A stretch of DNA of 64,000 bases from Maribellus luteus (lineage in GTDB: Bacteria > Bacteroidota > Bacteroidia > Bacteroidales > Prolixibacteraceae): assembly GCF_003576475.1 (NCBI RefSeq), contig NZ_QWGR01000009.1:1-64000 (forward strand), written 5' to 3'. The notes beneath the pieces are model-generated. The model was not told the origin of the DNA, searched no databases, and worked only from the letters and a program-made list of their open reading frames with translations. The translations under genes were made by a program, and so were the position numbers. Positions 16,742 through 26,350 of the stretch are shown here, piece by piece. How positions within the stretch are numbered: the stretch's first letter is position 1; each line of letters begins with the position of its first letter.

Positions 16742-17407
16742 TTAGTTCTCAACCGTCTTAATTTCAAAATTACATGCATCCGCGTATTCTTCCAATAATT
16801 TTTGGGCCAAAACCGTTGCTTCGGAAAGGATCTCCGAGGATGCATAGTCAATAATTATCATCAGAAAACGCTTGGTATCTGCGGTAACGCTCGTTCGTAC
16901 CGAGTCGCTGGTAGGTGTACCGAAAGCACCGCGGTCATCCCTGAAAACCGGCATGTATTCAATGTTCAGCACGCCCCTTCCGATTCCCTCGTAAGGTTCA
17001 TCTTCGGCTCCAATGCCAAAAACAATCTTCCCCTCAATCTTCTCTGCATCGTAGCCCCCTATCGAAAATCCGGTAGAGATCGAAACCAGGTTCAGGCAAT
17101 CAACCACGTTATTTACCTGGTACAATTCTCCGCGGTTTACCACCCTTCTCAACAATGCCTCGGCCGACAAACGATAACGTGCCGGATCTTTTCCACAGGC
17201 TTTGTAGGCTTTTCGCGAGGATGTAATGGAAGGTATCTGGCTAATGTCTTCTATTTTCAGCTGCGATTGAAGATCCAGAATTTTAGCTTCAATCCGGCGC
17301 CACAATTCTTCATTTTTTTCCGAAGTACGAACATCGCATTCAATACACGATAGTTTCAATCCAGGAACTTTTAACGCTAATTCTGTTGAAATGCTAATTG
17401 CAGGCAT
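16742..17407 (-). CDS. B3/4 domain protein (PheRS beta-like tRNA-binding domain)
   Basis: A 221-residue cytoplasmic protein that matches the stand-alone B3/B4 domain otherwise found in the beta subunit of phenylalanyl-tRNA synthetase. Recognisable parts are SSRKAYKACGKDPARYR near residue 62, the pocket segment NNVVDCLNLVSISTGFSIGGYD near 98-118, and FGTPTSDSVRTSV near 160. In PheRS this fold carries the editing site; stand-alone members have been proposed to hydrolyse mischarged tRNA or bind amino acids, which is not proven. A -7 match lies 38 bp upstream of the ATG. The PlsC-like gene follows with a 13-bp gap. Confidence 0.8.
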   Translation of the reverse strand: MPAISISTELALKVPGLKLSCIECDVRTSEKNEELWRRIEAKILDLQSQLKIEDISQIPSITSSRKAYKACGKDPARYRLSAEALLRRVVNRGELYQVNNVVDCLNLVSISTGFSIGGYDAEKIEGKIVFGIGAEDEPYEGIGRGVLNIEYMPVFRDDRGAFGTPTSDSVRTSVTADTKRFLMIIIDYASSEILSEATVLAQKLLEEYADACNFEIKTVEN

Positions 17408-17444
17408 AAGAACATTTGTGATTTCTGTCTGATAAAATAATGCT

Positions 17445-17452
17445 CAAAACTA
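17445..17452 (-). promoter_or_regulatory. -7 element for the B3/4-domain operon
   Basis: On the minus strand TAGTTTTG, a TAnnTTTG match 38 bp before the ATG at 17407. Confidence 0.4.
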
Positions 17453-17625
17453 ATATTCTGGTTCGACTTTCATGATTATTATTCAACGAAAAAGCCATAA
17501 CTTTTTTTAACATTAAACGAATAAACAGGTGAGCGGTTTTGGTACCAAATTTGTTTTATTGGGACGAACTATCAATAAACACTTATTTAACTTACACGAT
17601 AATAACAATTTAAAAGAGAAAGATC

Positions 17626-18150
17626 ATGAAACACGTAATTCTAATTGTTTTAATTCTTGGGGCATCTTTCGTCTTACAGGCCCAGGAGAAGGAGTTGACA
17701 CGAAAAGAAAAAAAGGCGAAAATAGAAGCAGAAAAGAAAGAGAAAGTTAAGCAACTGATCTCGGATAAAACCTGGAGATTTAATGCCGACAGGATGTTGC
17801 CGTCCAATGGTCCGAGCAAAACGCTGGTTACCGATTACCGGGTAGATTTACTTTCTGACAAGATTGAATCTTATCTCCCATTTTTCGGAAGAGCCTACAA
17901 AGCAGAATATGGAAGCACCAACTCTCCGCTTGATTTTAAAGGAGAAATTGACAGCTACAACATTCAGGATTGGAAAAAAGGAGGCTGGATTGTGAATTTC
18001 AATGTAAAAAACAAAAGCGATTTTATGCAGTTTACCTTCACCATTGCATCTTCCGGCTCGGCCACACTAAGTGTAAACAGCACCGACAGGGCGCACATAT
18101 CCTACCAGGGAGAAATTACAGAAATTGAAAAAGACAAGAAAGAAAAATAG
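17626..18150 (+). CDS. DUF4251 domain-containing protein
   Basis: A 174-residue exported protein: signal peptide 1-20 (ending LQAQE), a charged Lys/Glu-rich helix (about 22-45, TRKEKKAKIEAEKKEKVKQ) and then the DUF4251 domain (about 50-165) with SDKTWRFNADRMLPSNG, LVTDYRVDLLSDKIESYLPFFGRAY and GWIVNFNVKN. The family is widespread in Bacteroidota, periplasmic and of unknown function. It converges on sfsA and shares a bidirectional terminator. Confidence 0.85.
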   Translation: MKHVILIVLILGASFVLQAQEKELTRKEKKAKIEAEKKEKVKQLISDKTWRFNADRMLPSNGPSKTLVTDYRVDLLSDKIESYLPFFGRAYKAEYGSTNSPLDFKGEIDSYNIQDWKKGGWIVNFNVKNKSDFMQFTFTIASSGSATLSVNSTDRAHISYQGEITEIEKDKKEK

Positions 18151-18178
18151 AAAAGGAATCCATTGGGATTCCTTTTTT
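18151..18178. terminator. bidirectional terminator between DUF4251 gene and sfsA
   Basis: A perfect 11-bp stem AAAAGGAATCC/GGATTCCTTTT with loop ATTG and a T-run. It overlaps the 3' end of sfsA. Confidence 0.88.
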
Positions 18179-18870
18179 TATATTTCAAACGGAAGTTTCC
18201 GTACCAACCGTATTTCATCGGGTGTAACCAAAGCCTGCATCGGAATAACTTCCACCCCGGCGTTTACAGCCTCTTTTAATGCTGCTGCATAATCCGGATC
18301 GATGTCCGCTGCCGGAGCAAAAATAGCAACGTCAGTGCGCTGAACAATGTACAGCATCACTGCCCGCATCCCCTGCCTTTTTACTTCCAGCAACGTCTTC
18401 AGGTGCTTTTGGCCGCGGGTTGTTACCGCATCGGGAAACAAAGCGTACTCCCCTTCTTTCAGCGAAACATTCTTTACTTCCACAAAGCATTTTTCGGTAT
18501 CGTTCCCGGCAAAAATATCAAAGCGCGAGTCGCTAAACGTTACTTCCCGCTGAACTTTTGTATAACCTTCAAGCCCCGGAATCTCTCCTGCAGAAATGGC
18601 TTCATAGGCCAGCAAGTTTGGGTTCGATGTATTTATCCCTACCCAACTGTCATTTATTTTGATCATTTCCCAGGTAAAACGGGTCTTGCGTTTCGGGTCG
18701 CTTGCCGGCGAAAGATAAACTTCGGCCCCTTCTTCCAGGCAGCTTTTCATGGTTCCGGAGTTGGTACAATGTGCCGTCACCACCGAACCATCATCCAGCT
18801 TCACATCTGCCAGAAAGCGTTTGTAACGCTTTATCAGTGTTCCGTGTACCAGTTTTGTCTTGAATAGCAT
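18178..18870 (-). CDS. sfsA: SfsA family protein (sugar fermentation stimulation protein homolog)
   Basis: A 230-residue cytoplasmic protein of the SfsA family, which joins an N-terminal OB-like nucleic-acid-binding part to a PD-(D/E)XK nuclease-like domain. Family hallmarks are AHCTNSGTMKSCLEEGAEVYLSP in its usual position (about 33-55), SRFDIFAG near 117 and CFVEVKNVSL near 128-137 (the E-V-K of the nuclease-like core), followed by FPDAVTTRGQKHL. First described in E. coli as affecting maltose metabolism; the true substrate is unknown. Length is normal. A possible -7 element (CAAAGTTA on the + strand, 18906-18913) lies 36 bp before the start. Confidence 0.92.
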   Translation of the reverse strand: MLFKTKLVHGTLIKRYKRFLADVKLDDGSVVTAHCTNSGTMKSCLEEGAEVYLSPASDPKRKTRFTWEMIKINDSWVGINTSNPNLLAYEAISAGEIPGLEGYTKVQREVTFSDSRFDIFAGNDTEKCFVEVKNVSLKEGEYALFPDAVTTRGQKHLKTLLEVKRQGMRAVMLYIVQRTDVAIFAPAADIDPDYAAALKEAVNAGVEVIPMQALVTPDEIRLVRKLPFEI

Positions 18871-19021
18871 GGCAGAAAGTAGTTTAAAGTTCAGCGTTGA
18901 GAGTTCAAAGTTAAGTTCAGGATAAAAGCTTGCAGTTCACAGCTATATGCTGAGGAAGCATTTAAGCACTTCCGCATTAAAGCATTGACTCAGTCCCTCT
19001 GTCCTTCAACATCTCAGTTCT

Positions 19022-20050
19022 TTACAACTGAGTCCGGGCAAACGGAACCGTGTTTTGTCCGACAAATTCCTGTTTCAAAAACTTGTAATAACCGGTTATG
19101 GCGATCATCGCAGCATTGTCCATGGTGTATTCAAACTTTGGGATGATCAGGTTCCAACGGTGCTTTTTGGCATTCTCAACCAGGGCACTTCGCAAACCCG
19201 AGTTGGCAGAAACGCCACCGGCAACGGTTATTTCCCTCACCCCCGTTTCTTTGGCTGCCTTTTTTAGTTTGCCCAGCAGTATTTCAATAATGGTATATTG
19301 AAGAGAGGCACACAAATCCGCCTTGTTTTCTTCCACAAAATGCTCGTTCTTCTTTAGTTCATCCCGCAAGAAGTACAGAAAATTGGTTTTCAGGCCGCTG
19401 AAGCTGTAGTCGAGCCCCGGTATTCGCGGGCGGCTAAACTCAAAACGCAGTGGGTTGCCTTCTTTTGCCAGCTTGTCAACATGAGGGCCTCCCGGGTAAG
19501 GAAGTCCCATAACTTTGGCACATTTGTCAAAAGCCTCGCCGGCTGCATCGTCAATGGTTTGCCCGATCACTTCCATGTCGAGGTAATCGCGTACCAGGAT
19601 AATCTGCGAATTTCCGCCCGATACCAGCAAACACAGGAACGGAAATTTGGGAGGGTTGAATTCCATCCCGTTTTCTTTGATAAACAAGGCCAGCACGTGC
19701 CCCTGCAGGTGATTTACCTCGATCAGCGGAACATTCATTGCCAGCGAAAAACCTTTGGCAAACGAAGTTCCAACCAAGAGCGAACCTAACAAACCCGGCC
19801 CCCGTGTAAAAGCAACAGCAGAAACCTCAGACCGGTCGATACCTGACCGTTTGATGGCCAGTTCCACCACCGGGATAATATTTTGCTGATGAGCACGCGA
19901 AGCCAGTTCGGGCACCACTCCCCCGTATTCTTCGTGTACTTTTTGGCTGGCCACCACGTTCGATAAAATCACTCCGTCGCGAATAACCGCAGCCGAGGTA
20001 TCGTCGCACGAAGACTCAATACCCAATATTGTAATTCCTTTATTTTCCAT
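19022..20050 (-). CDS. tsaD: tRNA N6-adenosine threonylcarbamoyltransferase
   Basis: The catalytic subunit of the TsaB-TsaD-TsaE complex that makes the t6A modification at position 37 of ANN-decoding tRNAs; essential in most bacteria. At 342 aa it has standard length. The N-terminal ASKHA start ILGIESSCDDTSAAV is present, as are the metal-binding histidines in NHLQGHVLA (near 113-117), GGNSQIILV, GEAFDKCAKVMGLPYPGGP and the C-terminal metal aspartate in YTMDNAAMI. It is divergent from tamB, an arrangement frequent in Bacteroidota. Confidence 0.97.
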   Translation of the reverse strand: MENKGITILGIESSCDDTSAAVIRDGVILSNVVASQKVHEEYGGVVPELASRAHQQNIIPVVELAIKRSGIDRSEVSAVAFTRGPGLLGSLLVGTSFAKGFSLAMNVPLIEVNHLQGHVLALFIKENGMEFNPPKFPFLCLLVSGGNSQIILVRDYLDMEVIGQTIDDAAGEAFDKCAKVMGLPYPGGPHVDKLAKEGNPLRFEFSRPRIPGLDYSFSGLKTNFLYFLRDELKKNEHFVEENKADLCASLQYTIIEILLGKLKKAAKETGVREITVAGGVSANSGLRSALVENAKKHRWNLIIPKFEYTMDNAAMIAITGYYKFLKQEFVGQNTVPFARTQL

Positions 20051-20190
20051 TTGTTAAATTGTACTTTTTGCTGACTCCGGTATCAACGTTTAAACTTTCC
20101 CCCGTTTTACAAATATTTTACACAGTCTTTAAATATCTGTAATTTCTCTTTTTACGTTCTAATAAAACACGAACAAACGCCCTCGGTTTA

Positions 20191-20198
20191 TATCTTTG
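20191..20198 (+). promoter_or_regulatory. -7 element for tamB
   Basis: TATCTTTG is an exact TAnnTTTG match. It predicts transcription from about 20205, 35 bp before the ATG at 20240. Confidence 0.6.
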
Positions 20199-20239
20199 CG
20201 TTATTAAAAACGATTCGTTCATAAAAGAATAAATTCGCA

Positions 20240-20301
20240 ATGAATTTATCGTCCGAAAAAGGGTATGTTCGTTTAAAAATTGCAAAATTATTAAAAAAGG
20301 C
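20240..20301 (+). other. tamB leader frame with A_AAA_AAG slippery heptamer
   Basis: An ATG at 20240 opens a frame coding MNLSSEKGYVRLKIAKLLKK and then meets A_AAA_AAG at 20293-20299, in the phase used for -1 frameshifting. A -1 slip there joins this basic N-terminus directly to the tamB frame (GWKIFIIVV...). Without the slip the leader frame ends at 20351. The tamB frame itself has no ATG, GTG or TTG between its upstream stop (20230) and 20320. Confidence 0.6.
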
Positions 20302-20319
20302 TGGAAAATATTCATCATC

Positions 20320-23300
20320 GTGGTTTCAGTGTTACTGGCACTGCCGATAAGCGGATATCTTGCATTACAAAACAGCAGGATACAAACCCGGCTTACCCAG
20401 CGAATTGCCACTGTTTTATCCGAACGGCTTAACGCCAAAATCAGCGTGGGGCATGTTAACATTCGCTTTTTTCGCTCTATTCACCTCGAAGATATTTTAA
20501 TTGAAGATCAAAAAAGCGACACACTTCTTTTTGCCGAAGAAATCACAGCAAAGGTGGACACCCTCCGCTTCAGAAAGCATTTTATCAGCATCGACGAACT
20601 TCGTTTTACAGGCAACCAGGTAAACCTGTCGCGCGATTCAGCTGATCTTTACAATTTCAGTTTTCTGCTCGATGCCTTTGATGATTCCACCAAAAACACG
20701 CATGGTGATTGGTTTATCAAGTGCAAAACCTTTCATTTCAATACGCTTCATGTTCAGTATGCCGACAATGTTACGGATAAAAACAAGACATTGGCGGTGG
20801 ACGACCTGAACCTGGATGTGACGAATTTCAAAAGCAGGGATGGCTTAACCACTTTCCAGGTAAATCAGCTAAAACTGAATTCGAACCAGAATATCCAGGT
20901 TAAAAACCTAAATGCCCGTGTTAGTTTCGCACCGCATAAACTGGAACTCTCCAACTGGAATTTTGAAAGCCGGAGTTCTCAAATATTCGGTGCGTCCCTG
21001 GTCCTGGACCTGCCGTCGGTAAGCGATTCGGTGGCAACTCCCTTGCAGGTCGATTTTCAAATTCCGGAATCCAGCATAAGCTTTCTGGAACTCGGGCAAA
21101 TTATTCCGGCATTAAAGGGGATGGACCAAATGGTGAACTTGTCGGGACAGATTTTTGGCGACATCAACGACCTTAAAGGAAAAAACATCCGGTTTAGTAC
21201 CGGGCAAAACACCCAAGGAGACATCGACTTTTACATCAACGATTTGCTTAACCCCGACGACATGTACCTTTTTATTGATGTAAAAGAATCGTCCACCACC
21301 TTTAACGATTTATCAAATATTCATCTGCCGAAATCAGCCAATTTTGATTATTTGCAATTTCCGGGCAGCTTTTACCAGGCGGGCATTTTAAACTTCAAAG
21401 GAAACTTCAGCGGCTTTCTTGATGATTTTGTCACTTTTGGAACCCTCCAAAGTAAAGTGGGAACCCTGACCACCGATATCCTGGTAGCACCCGAAAAGGA
21501 AGGTTCGGTTTACTACCGGGGAAACATTGCCACCAGCAATTTTCAACTGGGAAAACTACTCAGGGAAGAAAGTTTTGGAAAACTAACTTTCAACGGTTCG
21601 GTTGACGGGAAGTACAACAAATACGACGAATCGGCTTCAGGTATTTTCAAAGGCGATATAAAAACCATTGAAATCAACAATTACCCTTACAACGATATTG
21701 AGTTCGACGGAATACTGGTGGATAAAATGTTTGATGGCTTGCTGGTTATGAACGACTCAAACCTGCAGTTTTCATTCCTTGGCCAGGTTGACCTGAACCC
21801 CCAAATGCCGGAATTCGACTTTACGCTCCAGTTAAACAAAGCACATCCGGCGGGCTTAAACCTTTTCCGGAGATTCCCGGATGCCGAGATTTCGTTTAAC
21901 ATGAATGCCAACTTTACCGGCAACACCTTAGACAATCTGGAGGGAATTATAAACGTAAACGAAGGGTACTACAAAAACAAAAACGGCTCATTCGACCTGG
22001 GTGGACTGAGTCTAAAAACCGCTAAAAAAGACGGTGTCGATTCGCTGGTCTTTCAATCGGACTTTATGGACATCGATATTGGAGGAAACTACCATTTCAG
22101 AAACATCGTTTATGCGGTACAGCAAACCATTCAGCGTTATATTCCGTCCTATGAAGCAACCGAAGAAGGAAACGGGTCATCCAATAATTTCGGGTTTAAC
22201 ATCAACATAAAAGACATCAATCCGCTGGCAAATATTTTCGCTCCTGGACTAAAAATGGATACGCCCTTTTTGCTGTACGGAAAATTTGATTCCGACAACA
22301 AAGAAATTGATCTGGAAGGAAGTATCCCCGGAGTTCGCTACAAGGGAATTCTTGCCCGCGATATTTTTATCGGAAACAAGACCATCGACGAGGCTTACAC
22401 TTCCAAGTTCAGATTTGGCGAAATCCGCCTGAACAACCAGATTCAGCTGTATAATTTCAGGATCGACTCGGAGCTGGCACACGATGAACTGACCAATACC
22501 ATTTCGTGGAGCAATTACGACGAGCTAACCTACAGCGGAACGCTAAAAACACGCACACTTTTTTCAAAATCTGATAGTACCGATAACCTGCATGTGGTGG
22601 TGGAAGGCCAGCCGTCCAGGATTTTTATCGCTGATACGATCTGGAACATTTCGCCGTACACGGTTACGATCGATTCTTCATCTCTTTTGGTGAACGACTT
22701 TCTAATCTACAACCGAAACCAGGAAATTGCCATTGACGGACACTCCCACAAAGGACATCCCGATTTGCTAAACCTCCGTTTAAAAAACATCGACCTCTCC
22801 AACCTCAACGTTTACACAAAAAAAGACCTGGAAATAAGAGGAATAGCCAACGGAACCTTTGGTTTTGCCAACATTTTGGATAAACCTGCGGTACTTTCCG
22901 ACCTGTCGATCAACGATTTTTACTACAAAGACCAGCTGATGGGCGACGTTTCCCTGATCAGTCAGTGGAACAGCAACCAGTCGAAAATAGACTCGCGGCT
23001 AAGGGTTATGAAGCAGGGAAAACTTCAGCTTGATGCTTTCGGAACTTACCTTCCCGCCACCCAGGGGCTGAATTTTGATGCCAGTTTCGACAGTGTTTCA
23101 TTGATCGTTCTGGAAACTTTTATGGGCGAGAGTTTTTCCAACTTCGAAGGTTATGGTTCGGGCAAAGTAAACATCGGTGGTACAGCCGATAAGATCCTGA
23201 TAAATGGCGCACTAATGGGGATAAATGCGGGTGTTACAATTGTTGCCACCCAGGTTCCGTACACGTTTAACGACAGTGTTTATTTCCGCAACGATACCAT

Positions 23301-24672
23301 TCTTTTTGACAACTTAACCGCCTACGACAGTCAGGGAAACCAGGGAAAATTCTTCGGCACCATTGTTCATGAGAACTTTGGGAACATGCTCTACGATTTG
23401 CATGCCACCACCAACCGCATCAGGGCTCTGAACACCGGTCCCCGCGACAATGAAAAATTTTACGGAGTGGCCATTGCCCGTGGCCGGCTCGATATTACCG
23501 GCAAAGGAAAAACGGTTAGACTTTCGGGCTCTATGACTTCTTTGGCCGGCACTGATGTAAACATATCGATGGAAAGCGAGAGCGAAGTAGAAAAGTACGA
23601 TTTCATCGAATTTGTGATTCCGAATCAGGTTAAAGAGTCAGAGTTCTACAAGAAACAACCGGAGGAAGAAAGCAAATTAAGCCTCAGTTTATCGGTGGAA
23701 GCTACCTCGGATGCCAAAGTTCAGCTTATTTACAATTCAAGAATCGGAGACGTTATTAAGGCCCAGGGCGAAGGGCTTTTGGTTTTCGAAATGAACGAAG
23801 ACGGCGACATTTTCCTGTCGGGAAATTACAAGCCCACCCGCGGAGATTATCTTTTTACGCTGCAAAATGTTATCAACAAGCGTTTCACCATCGAACCGGG
23901 AGGCTCCATTGCCTGGTCGGGCGACCCGTATAATGCCAACATCGACCTGAAAGCGATTTACAAGTTGAAAGCCTCGCTTTACGACCTGTTTATGAACGAC
24001 ATCACCAACACGGCGCAAAACCAGCGGATACAGGTAGAATGCATCATTCACCTGGAAGACGAACTTTCCAACCCCACCATTAACTTCGGAATTAATTTTC
24101 CCAACGCCGAAGAACGGACCAAGGACGACCTGCAGCAATTCTTCAACACCGAAGAAGAGCTAAACAAACAAATACTTTCGCTGATCGTGATGGGGAAATT
24201 TTTTACCCCGGAATACCTGCGGGGAACCTACGAAGCTCAAAACAACAACATGCTCGGATCTACTGCCAGCGAACTGTTCTCGAACCAGCTGAGTAACTGG
24301 TTGTCGCAAATCAACGAGCACTGGGATGTGGGGGTTAACTACCGCCCCGGCAACCAGGTAAGCGATGACGAGATTGAACTGGCATTAAGCACACAAATCT
24401 TTAACGACCGTGTTACGCTAAACGGGAACATTGGCAATAACGCCAACCAGTACAGCACCAACAACAGCCAGATTGTGGGCGATTTTGAAATTAATGTAAA
24501 ACTGGTACCCAGCGGCAAAATTCAACTCAAGGCTTACAGCCGCTCCAACAATAATTTATTTTACGAAACAGCGCCTTATACCCAGGGAATTGGGCTTTCG
24601 TTCACCGAAGAATACAATACCATCAACGATTTGTATAAAAAAGTGACCAGCCTTTTCAGAACCAAAAAGTGA
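20320..24672 (+). CDS. tamB: TamB/DUF490-type translocation and assembly module protein
   Basis: A 1450-residue AsmA/TamB-like bridge protein anchored in the inner membrane and spanning the periplasm, proposed to move lipids or help assemble outer-membrane proteins. It has an N-terminal membrane helix, a long region of beta-repeats, and the conserved TamB C-terminal domain (about residues 1050-1440) with NYKPTRGDYLFTLQNVINK near residue 1168 and SLIVMGKFFTPEYL near 1287. The GTG at 20320 is the first standard in-frame start but falls inside the membrane helix and omits the basic residues (KKGWKIF) expected before it. The likely true N-terminus needs a -1 shift from an ATG at 20240, a rare start codon, or correction of a homopolymer error. 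Confidence 0.88.
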   Translation: MVSVLLALPISGYLALQNSRIQTRLTQRIATVLSERLNAKISVGHVNIRFFRSIHLEDILIEDQKSDTLLFAEEITAKVDTLRFRKHFISIDELRFTGNQVNLSRDSADLYNFSFLLDAFDDSTKNTHGDWFIKCKTFHFNTLHVQYADNVTDKNKTLAVDDLNLDVTNFKSRDGLTTFQVNQLKLNSNQNIQVKNLNARVSFAPHKLELSNWNFESRSSQIFGASLVLDLPSVSDSVATPLQVDFQIPESSISFLELGQIIPALKGMDQMVNLSGQIFGDINDLKGKNIRFSTGQNTQGDIDFYINDLLNPDDMYLFIDVKESSTTFNDLSNIHLPKSANFDYLQFPGSFYQAGILNFKGNFSGFLDDFVTFGTLQSKVGTLTTDILVAPEKEGSVYYRGNIATSNFQLGKLLREESFGKLTFNGSVDGKYNKYDESASGIFKGDIKTIEINNYPYNDIEFDGILVDKMFDGLLVMNDSNLQFSFLGQVDLNPQMPEFDFTLQLNKAHPAGLNLFRRFPDAEISFNMNANFTGNTLDNLEGIINVNEGYYKNKNGSFDLGGLSLKTAKKDGVDSLVFQSDFMDIDIGGNYHFRNIVYAVQQTIQRYIPSYEATEEGNGSSNNFGFNINIKDINPLANIFAPGLKMDTPFLLYGKFDSDNKEIDLEGSIPGVRYKGILARDIFIGNKTIDEAYTSKFRFGEIRLNNQIQLYNFRIDSELAHDELTNTISWSNYDELTYSGTLKTRTLFSKSDSTDNLHVVVEGQPSRIFIADTIWNISPYTVTIDSSSLLVNDFLIYNRNQEIAIDGHSHKGHPDLLNLRLKNIDLSNLNVYTKKDLEIRGIANGTFGFANILDKPAVLSDLSINDFYYKDQLMGDVSLISQWNSNQSKIDSRLRVMKQGKLQLDAFGTYLPATQGLNFDASFDSVSLIVLETFMGESFSNFEGYGSGKVNIGGTADKILINGALMGINAGVTIVATQVPYTFNDSVYFRNDTILFDNLTAYDSQGNQGKFFGTIVHENFGNMLYDLHATTNRIRALNTGPRDNEKFYGVAIARGRLDITGKGKTVRLSGSMTSLAGTDVNISMESESEVEKYDFIEFVIPNQVKESEFYKKQPEEESKLSLSLSVEATSDAKVQLIYNSRIGDVIKAQGEGLLVFEMNEDGDIFLSGNYKPTRGDYLFTLQNVINKRFTIEPGGSIAWSGDPYNANIDLKAIYKLKASLYDLFMNDITNTAQNQRIQVECIIHLEDELSNPTINFGINFPNAEERTKDDLQQFFNTEEELNKQILSLIVMGKFFTPEYLRGTYEAQNNNMLGSTASELFSNQLSNWLSQINEHWDVGVNYRPGNQVSDDEIELALSTQIFNDRVTLNGNIGNNANQYSTNNSQIVGDFEINVKLVPSGKIQLKAYSRSNNNLFYETAPYTQGIGLSFTEEYNTINDLYKKVTSLFRTKK

Positions 24673-24766
24673 TTAAAAGGAAGCCAGAAACAAGTATATT
24701 TCTGATTATTAGTTGGAAGGTTCATAAATTCCTGACAAAATTCCTTTAAATATCCATATCAAAAAA

Positions 24767-24774
24767 TAATTTTG
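24767..24774 (+). promoter_or_regulatory. -7 element for nhaD
   Basis: TAATTTTG matches TAnnTTTG, 46 bp before the ATG at 24821. Confidence 0.5.
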
Positions 24775-24820
24775 TGGTCTTGAAAAGAAAGACAAAACTT
24801 AATCTCATAAAATCAAAACT

Positions 24821-26200
24821 ATGTTTGTATTAATGGTTGTGATCTTTGTTCTGGGCTATACGGCAATTGCTCTGGAACATCCGTTAAAGGTTGATAAAGC
24901 AGCTTCAGCCTTAATCATCGGTACCCTTTGCTGGGTGGCCTATATCCTTGGTGGAGAATCGATTATTCACCTCGGGTTCAGCCCGTCCTGGAGTACATTT
25001 CTTGCCGAAAACCCCGAAGTTCATGGTCTTCATGCCATTCATGAATTTATTGTAGACTATGAAATCATTCACCATTTGGGAGAGATATCCGAGATCCTGT
25101 TCTTCTTATTGGGTGCAATGACCATTGTTGAAATGGTTGACCAGCACGAAGGTTTTAAGATTATCACAGATAAGATTAAGACTACCAATAAGGTAAAACT
25201 GCTCTGGATCCTCAGCTTTTTGACTTTCTTCATGTCTGCACTGCTCGATAACCTAACCACGACCATTGTTTTGGTAGCATTGTTGCGCAAGCTGATCGAC
25301 GACAAGCAAACCCGCTGGTTTTTTGCCAGTATGGTGGTACTTGCAGCCAACGCGGGTGGCGCCTGGTCGCCCATTGGAGATGTAACAACCATTATGCTTT
25401 GGATTGGCGGGCAGATAACCGCTGCAAAAATTATCATGGGCGTATTTCTCCCCAGTCTTGTTTGCATGGTGGTTCCGCTGGCTATTCTGTCGTTTACGAT
25501 GAAAGGAAACGTAACCCGTCCGACCGTTGAAGAAGAGGAAGAAAATCATATTTCAAAAGGAGAAGGCATACTGTTTTTGATACTGGGAGTTGGAGGCCTG
25601 TTGTTTGTGCCGGTTTTCAAAACCCTGACCCACCTTCCTCCCTACATGGGCATGTTGCTTTCGCTGGGAGTTTTGTGGGTAGTGAGCGAAATTAAGCACA
25701 AAGACAAGCCCAAAGAAGTTAGGAACAAACTAAAAGTAACAGCCATTCTGCGCCGTGTTGACGTACCAACCGTGCTGTTCTTCCTGGGTATACTTTCGGC
25801 CGTTGCTGCTTTGCAATCGGCGGGTCACCTGAACATCCTGGCCAAATACCTGGATGAACAACTGGGTAATATCTTCCTGATCGACCTGGCAATCGGTGTA
25901 CTTTCCTCAGTGGTTGATAACGTGCCTTTGGTTGCAGGAGCAATGGGTATGTACCCGGTACACGAGCTTGGAGTAACCGGTTACGACGCGTTCTTTGTGC
26001 AGGATGGTGCATTCTGGGAATTCCTGGCATACACTGCCGGAACCGGAGGCAGCATGCTCATCATTGGTTCGGCAGCCGGTGTTGCTGCAATGGGACTCGA
26101 AAGAATCGACTTTATCTGGTACCTGAAAAAAATATCGTGGCTGGCTTTGGTAGGCTATCTGGCAGGTGCTGCTTTCTACTACATCGAATTCGGATTGTAG
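24821..26200 (+). CDS. nhaD: Na+/H+ antiporter NhaD family
   Basis: A 459-residue inner-membrane protein with about 12 hydrophobic segments, of the NhaD group in the ion transporter superfamily. It exchanges Na+ (or Li+) for H+ and fits a marine or sodium-cycling lifestyle, also suggested by the sodium:solute symporter nearby. Typical sequences are VDYEIIHHLGEISEILFFLLGAM (about 77-99), FFMSALLDNLTTTIVLV (about 136-152), ANAGGAWSPIGDVTT (about 174-188) and VVDNVPLVAGAMGMYP (about 363-378). The start is the first residue of the hydrophobic N-terminus. It stands alone between tamB and exbB. Confidence 0.93.
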   Translation: MFVLMVVIFVLGYTAIALEHPLKVDKAASALIIGTLCWVAYILGGESIIHLGFSPSWSTFLAENPEVHGLHAIHEFIVDYEIIHHLGEISEILFFLLGAMTIVEMVDQHEGFKIITDKIKTTNKVKLLWILSFLTFFMSALLDNLTTTIVLVALLRKLIDDKQTRWFFASMVVLAANAGGAWSPIGDVTTIMLWIGGQITAAKIIMGVFLPSLVCMVVPLAILSFTMKGNVTRPTVEEEEENHISKGEGILFLILGVGGLLFVPVFKTLTHLPPYMGMLLSLGVLWVVSEIKHKDKPKEVRNKLKVTAILRRVDVPTVLFFLGILSAVAALQSAGHLNILAKYLDEQLGNIFLIDLAIGVLSSVVDNVPLVAGAMGMYPVHELGVTGYDAFFVQDGAFWEFLAYTAGTGGSMLIIGSAAGVAAMGLERIDFIWYLKKISWLALVGYLAGAAFYYIEFGL

Positions 26201-26274
26201 CGAATTAAAATCCGATTGTTCATAACTCCGTTCTTATGAGCAATTGCGACTCGGAAAGCATTTAAAATATTACG

Positions 26275-26282
26275 TACTTTTG
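26275..26282 (+). promoter_or_regulatory. -7 element for the exbB operon
   Basis: TACTTTTG, a TAnnTTTG match 68 bp before exbB. Confidence 0.5.
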
Positions 26283-26350
26283 CGGGGTATAATAATTAAG
26301 ATTATACCCCGTTTCTATTGATAAGAATTGTAAAACATTAGTAAGAAAAT

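Noticed and set aside
16423-16761. + strand ORF opposite the PlsC-like gene
   Set aside because: The minus strand has all three acyltransferase motifs; the + frame has none.
20908-24138. Minus-strand ORFs inside tamB
   Set aside because: Shadow frames of a clearly conserved large gene.
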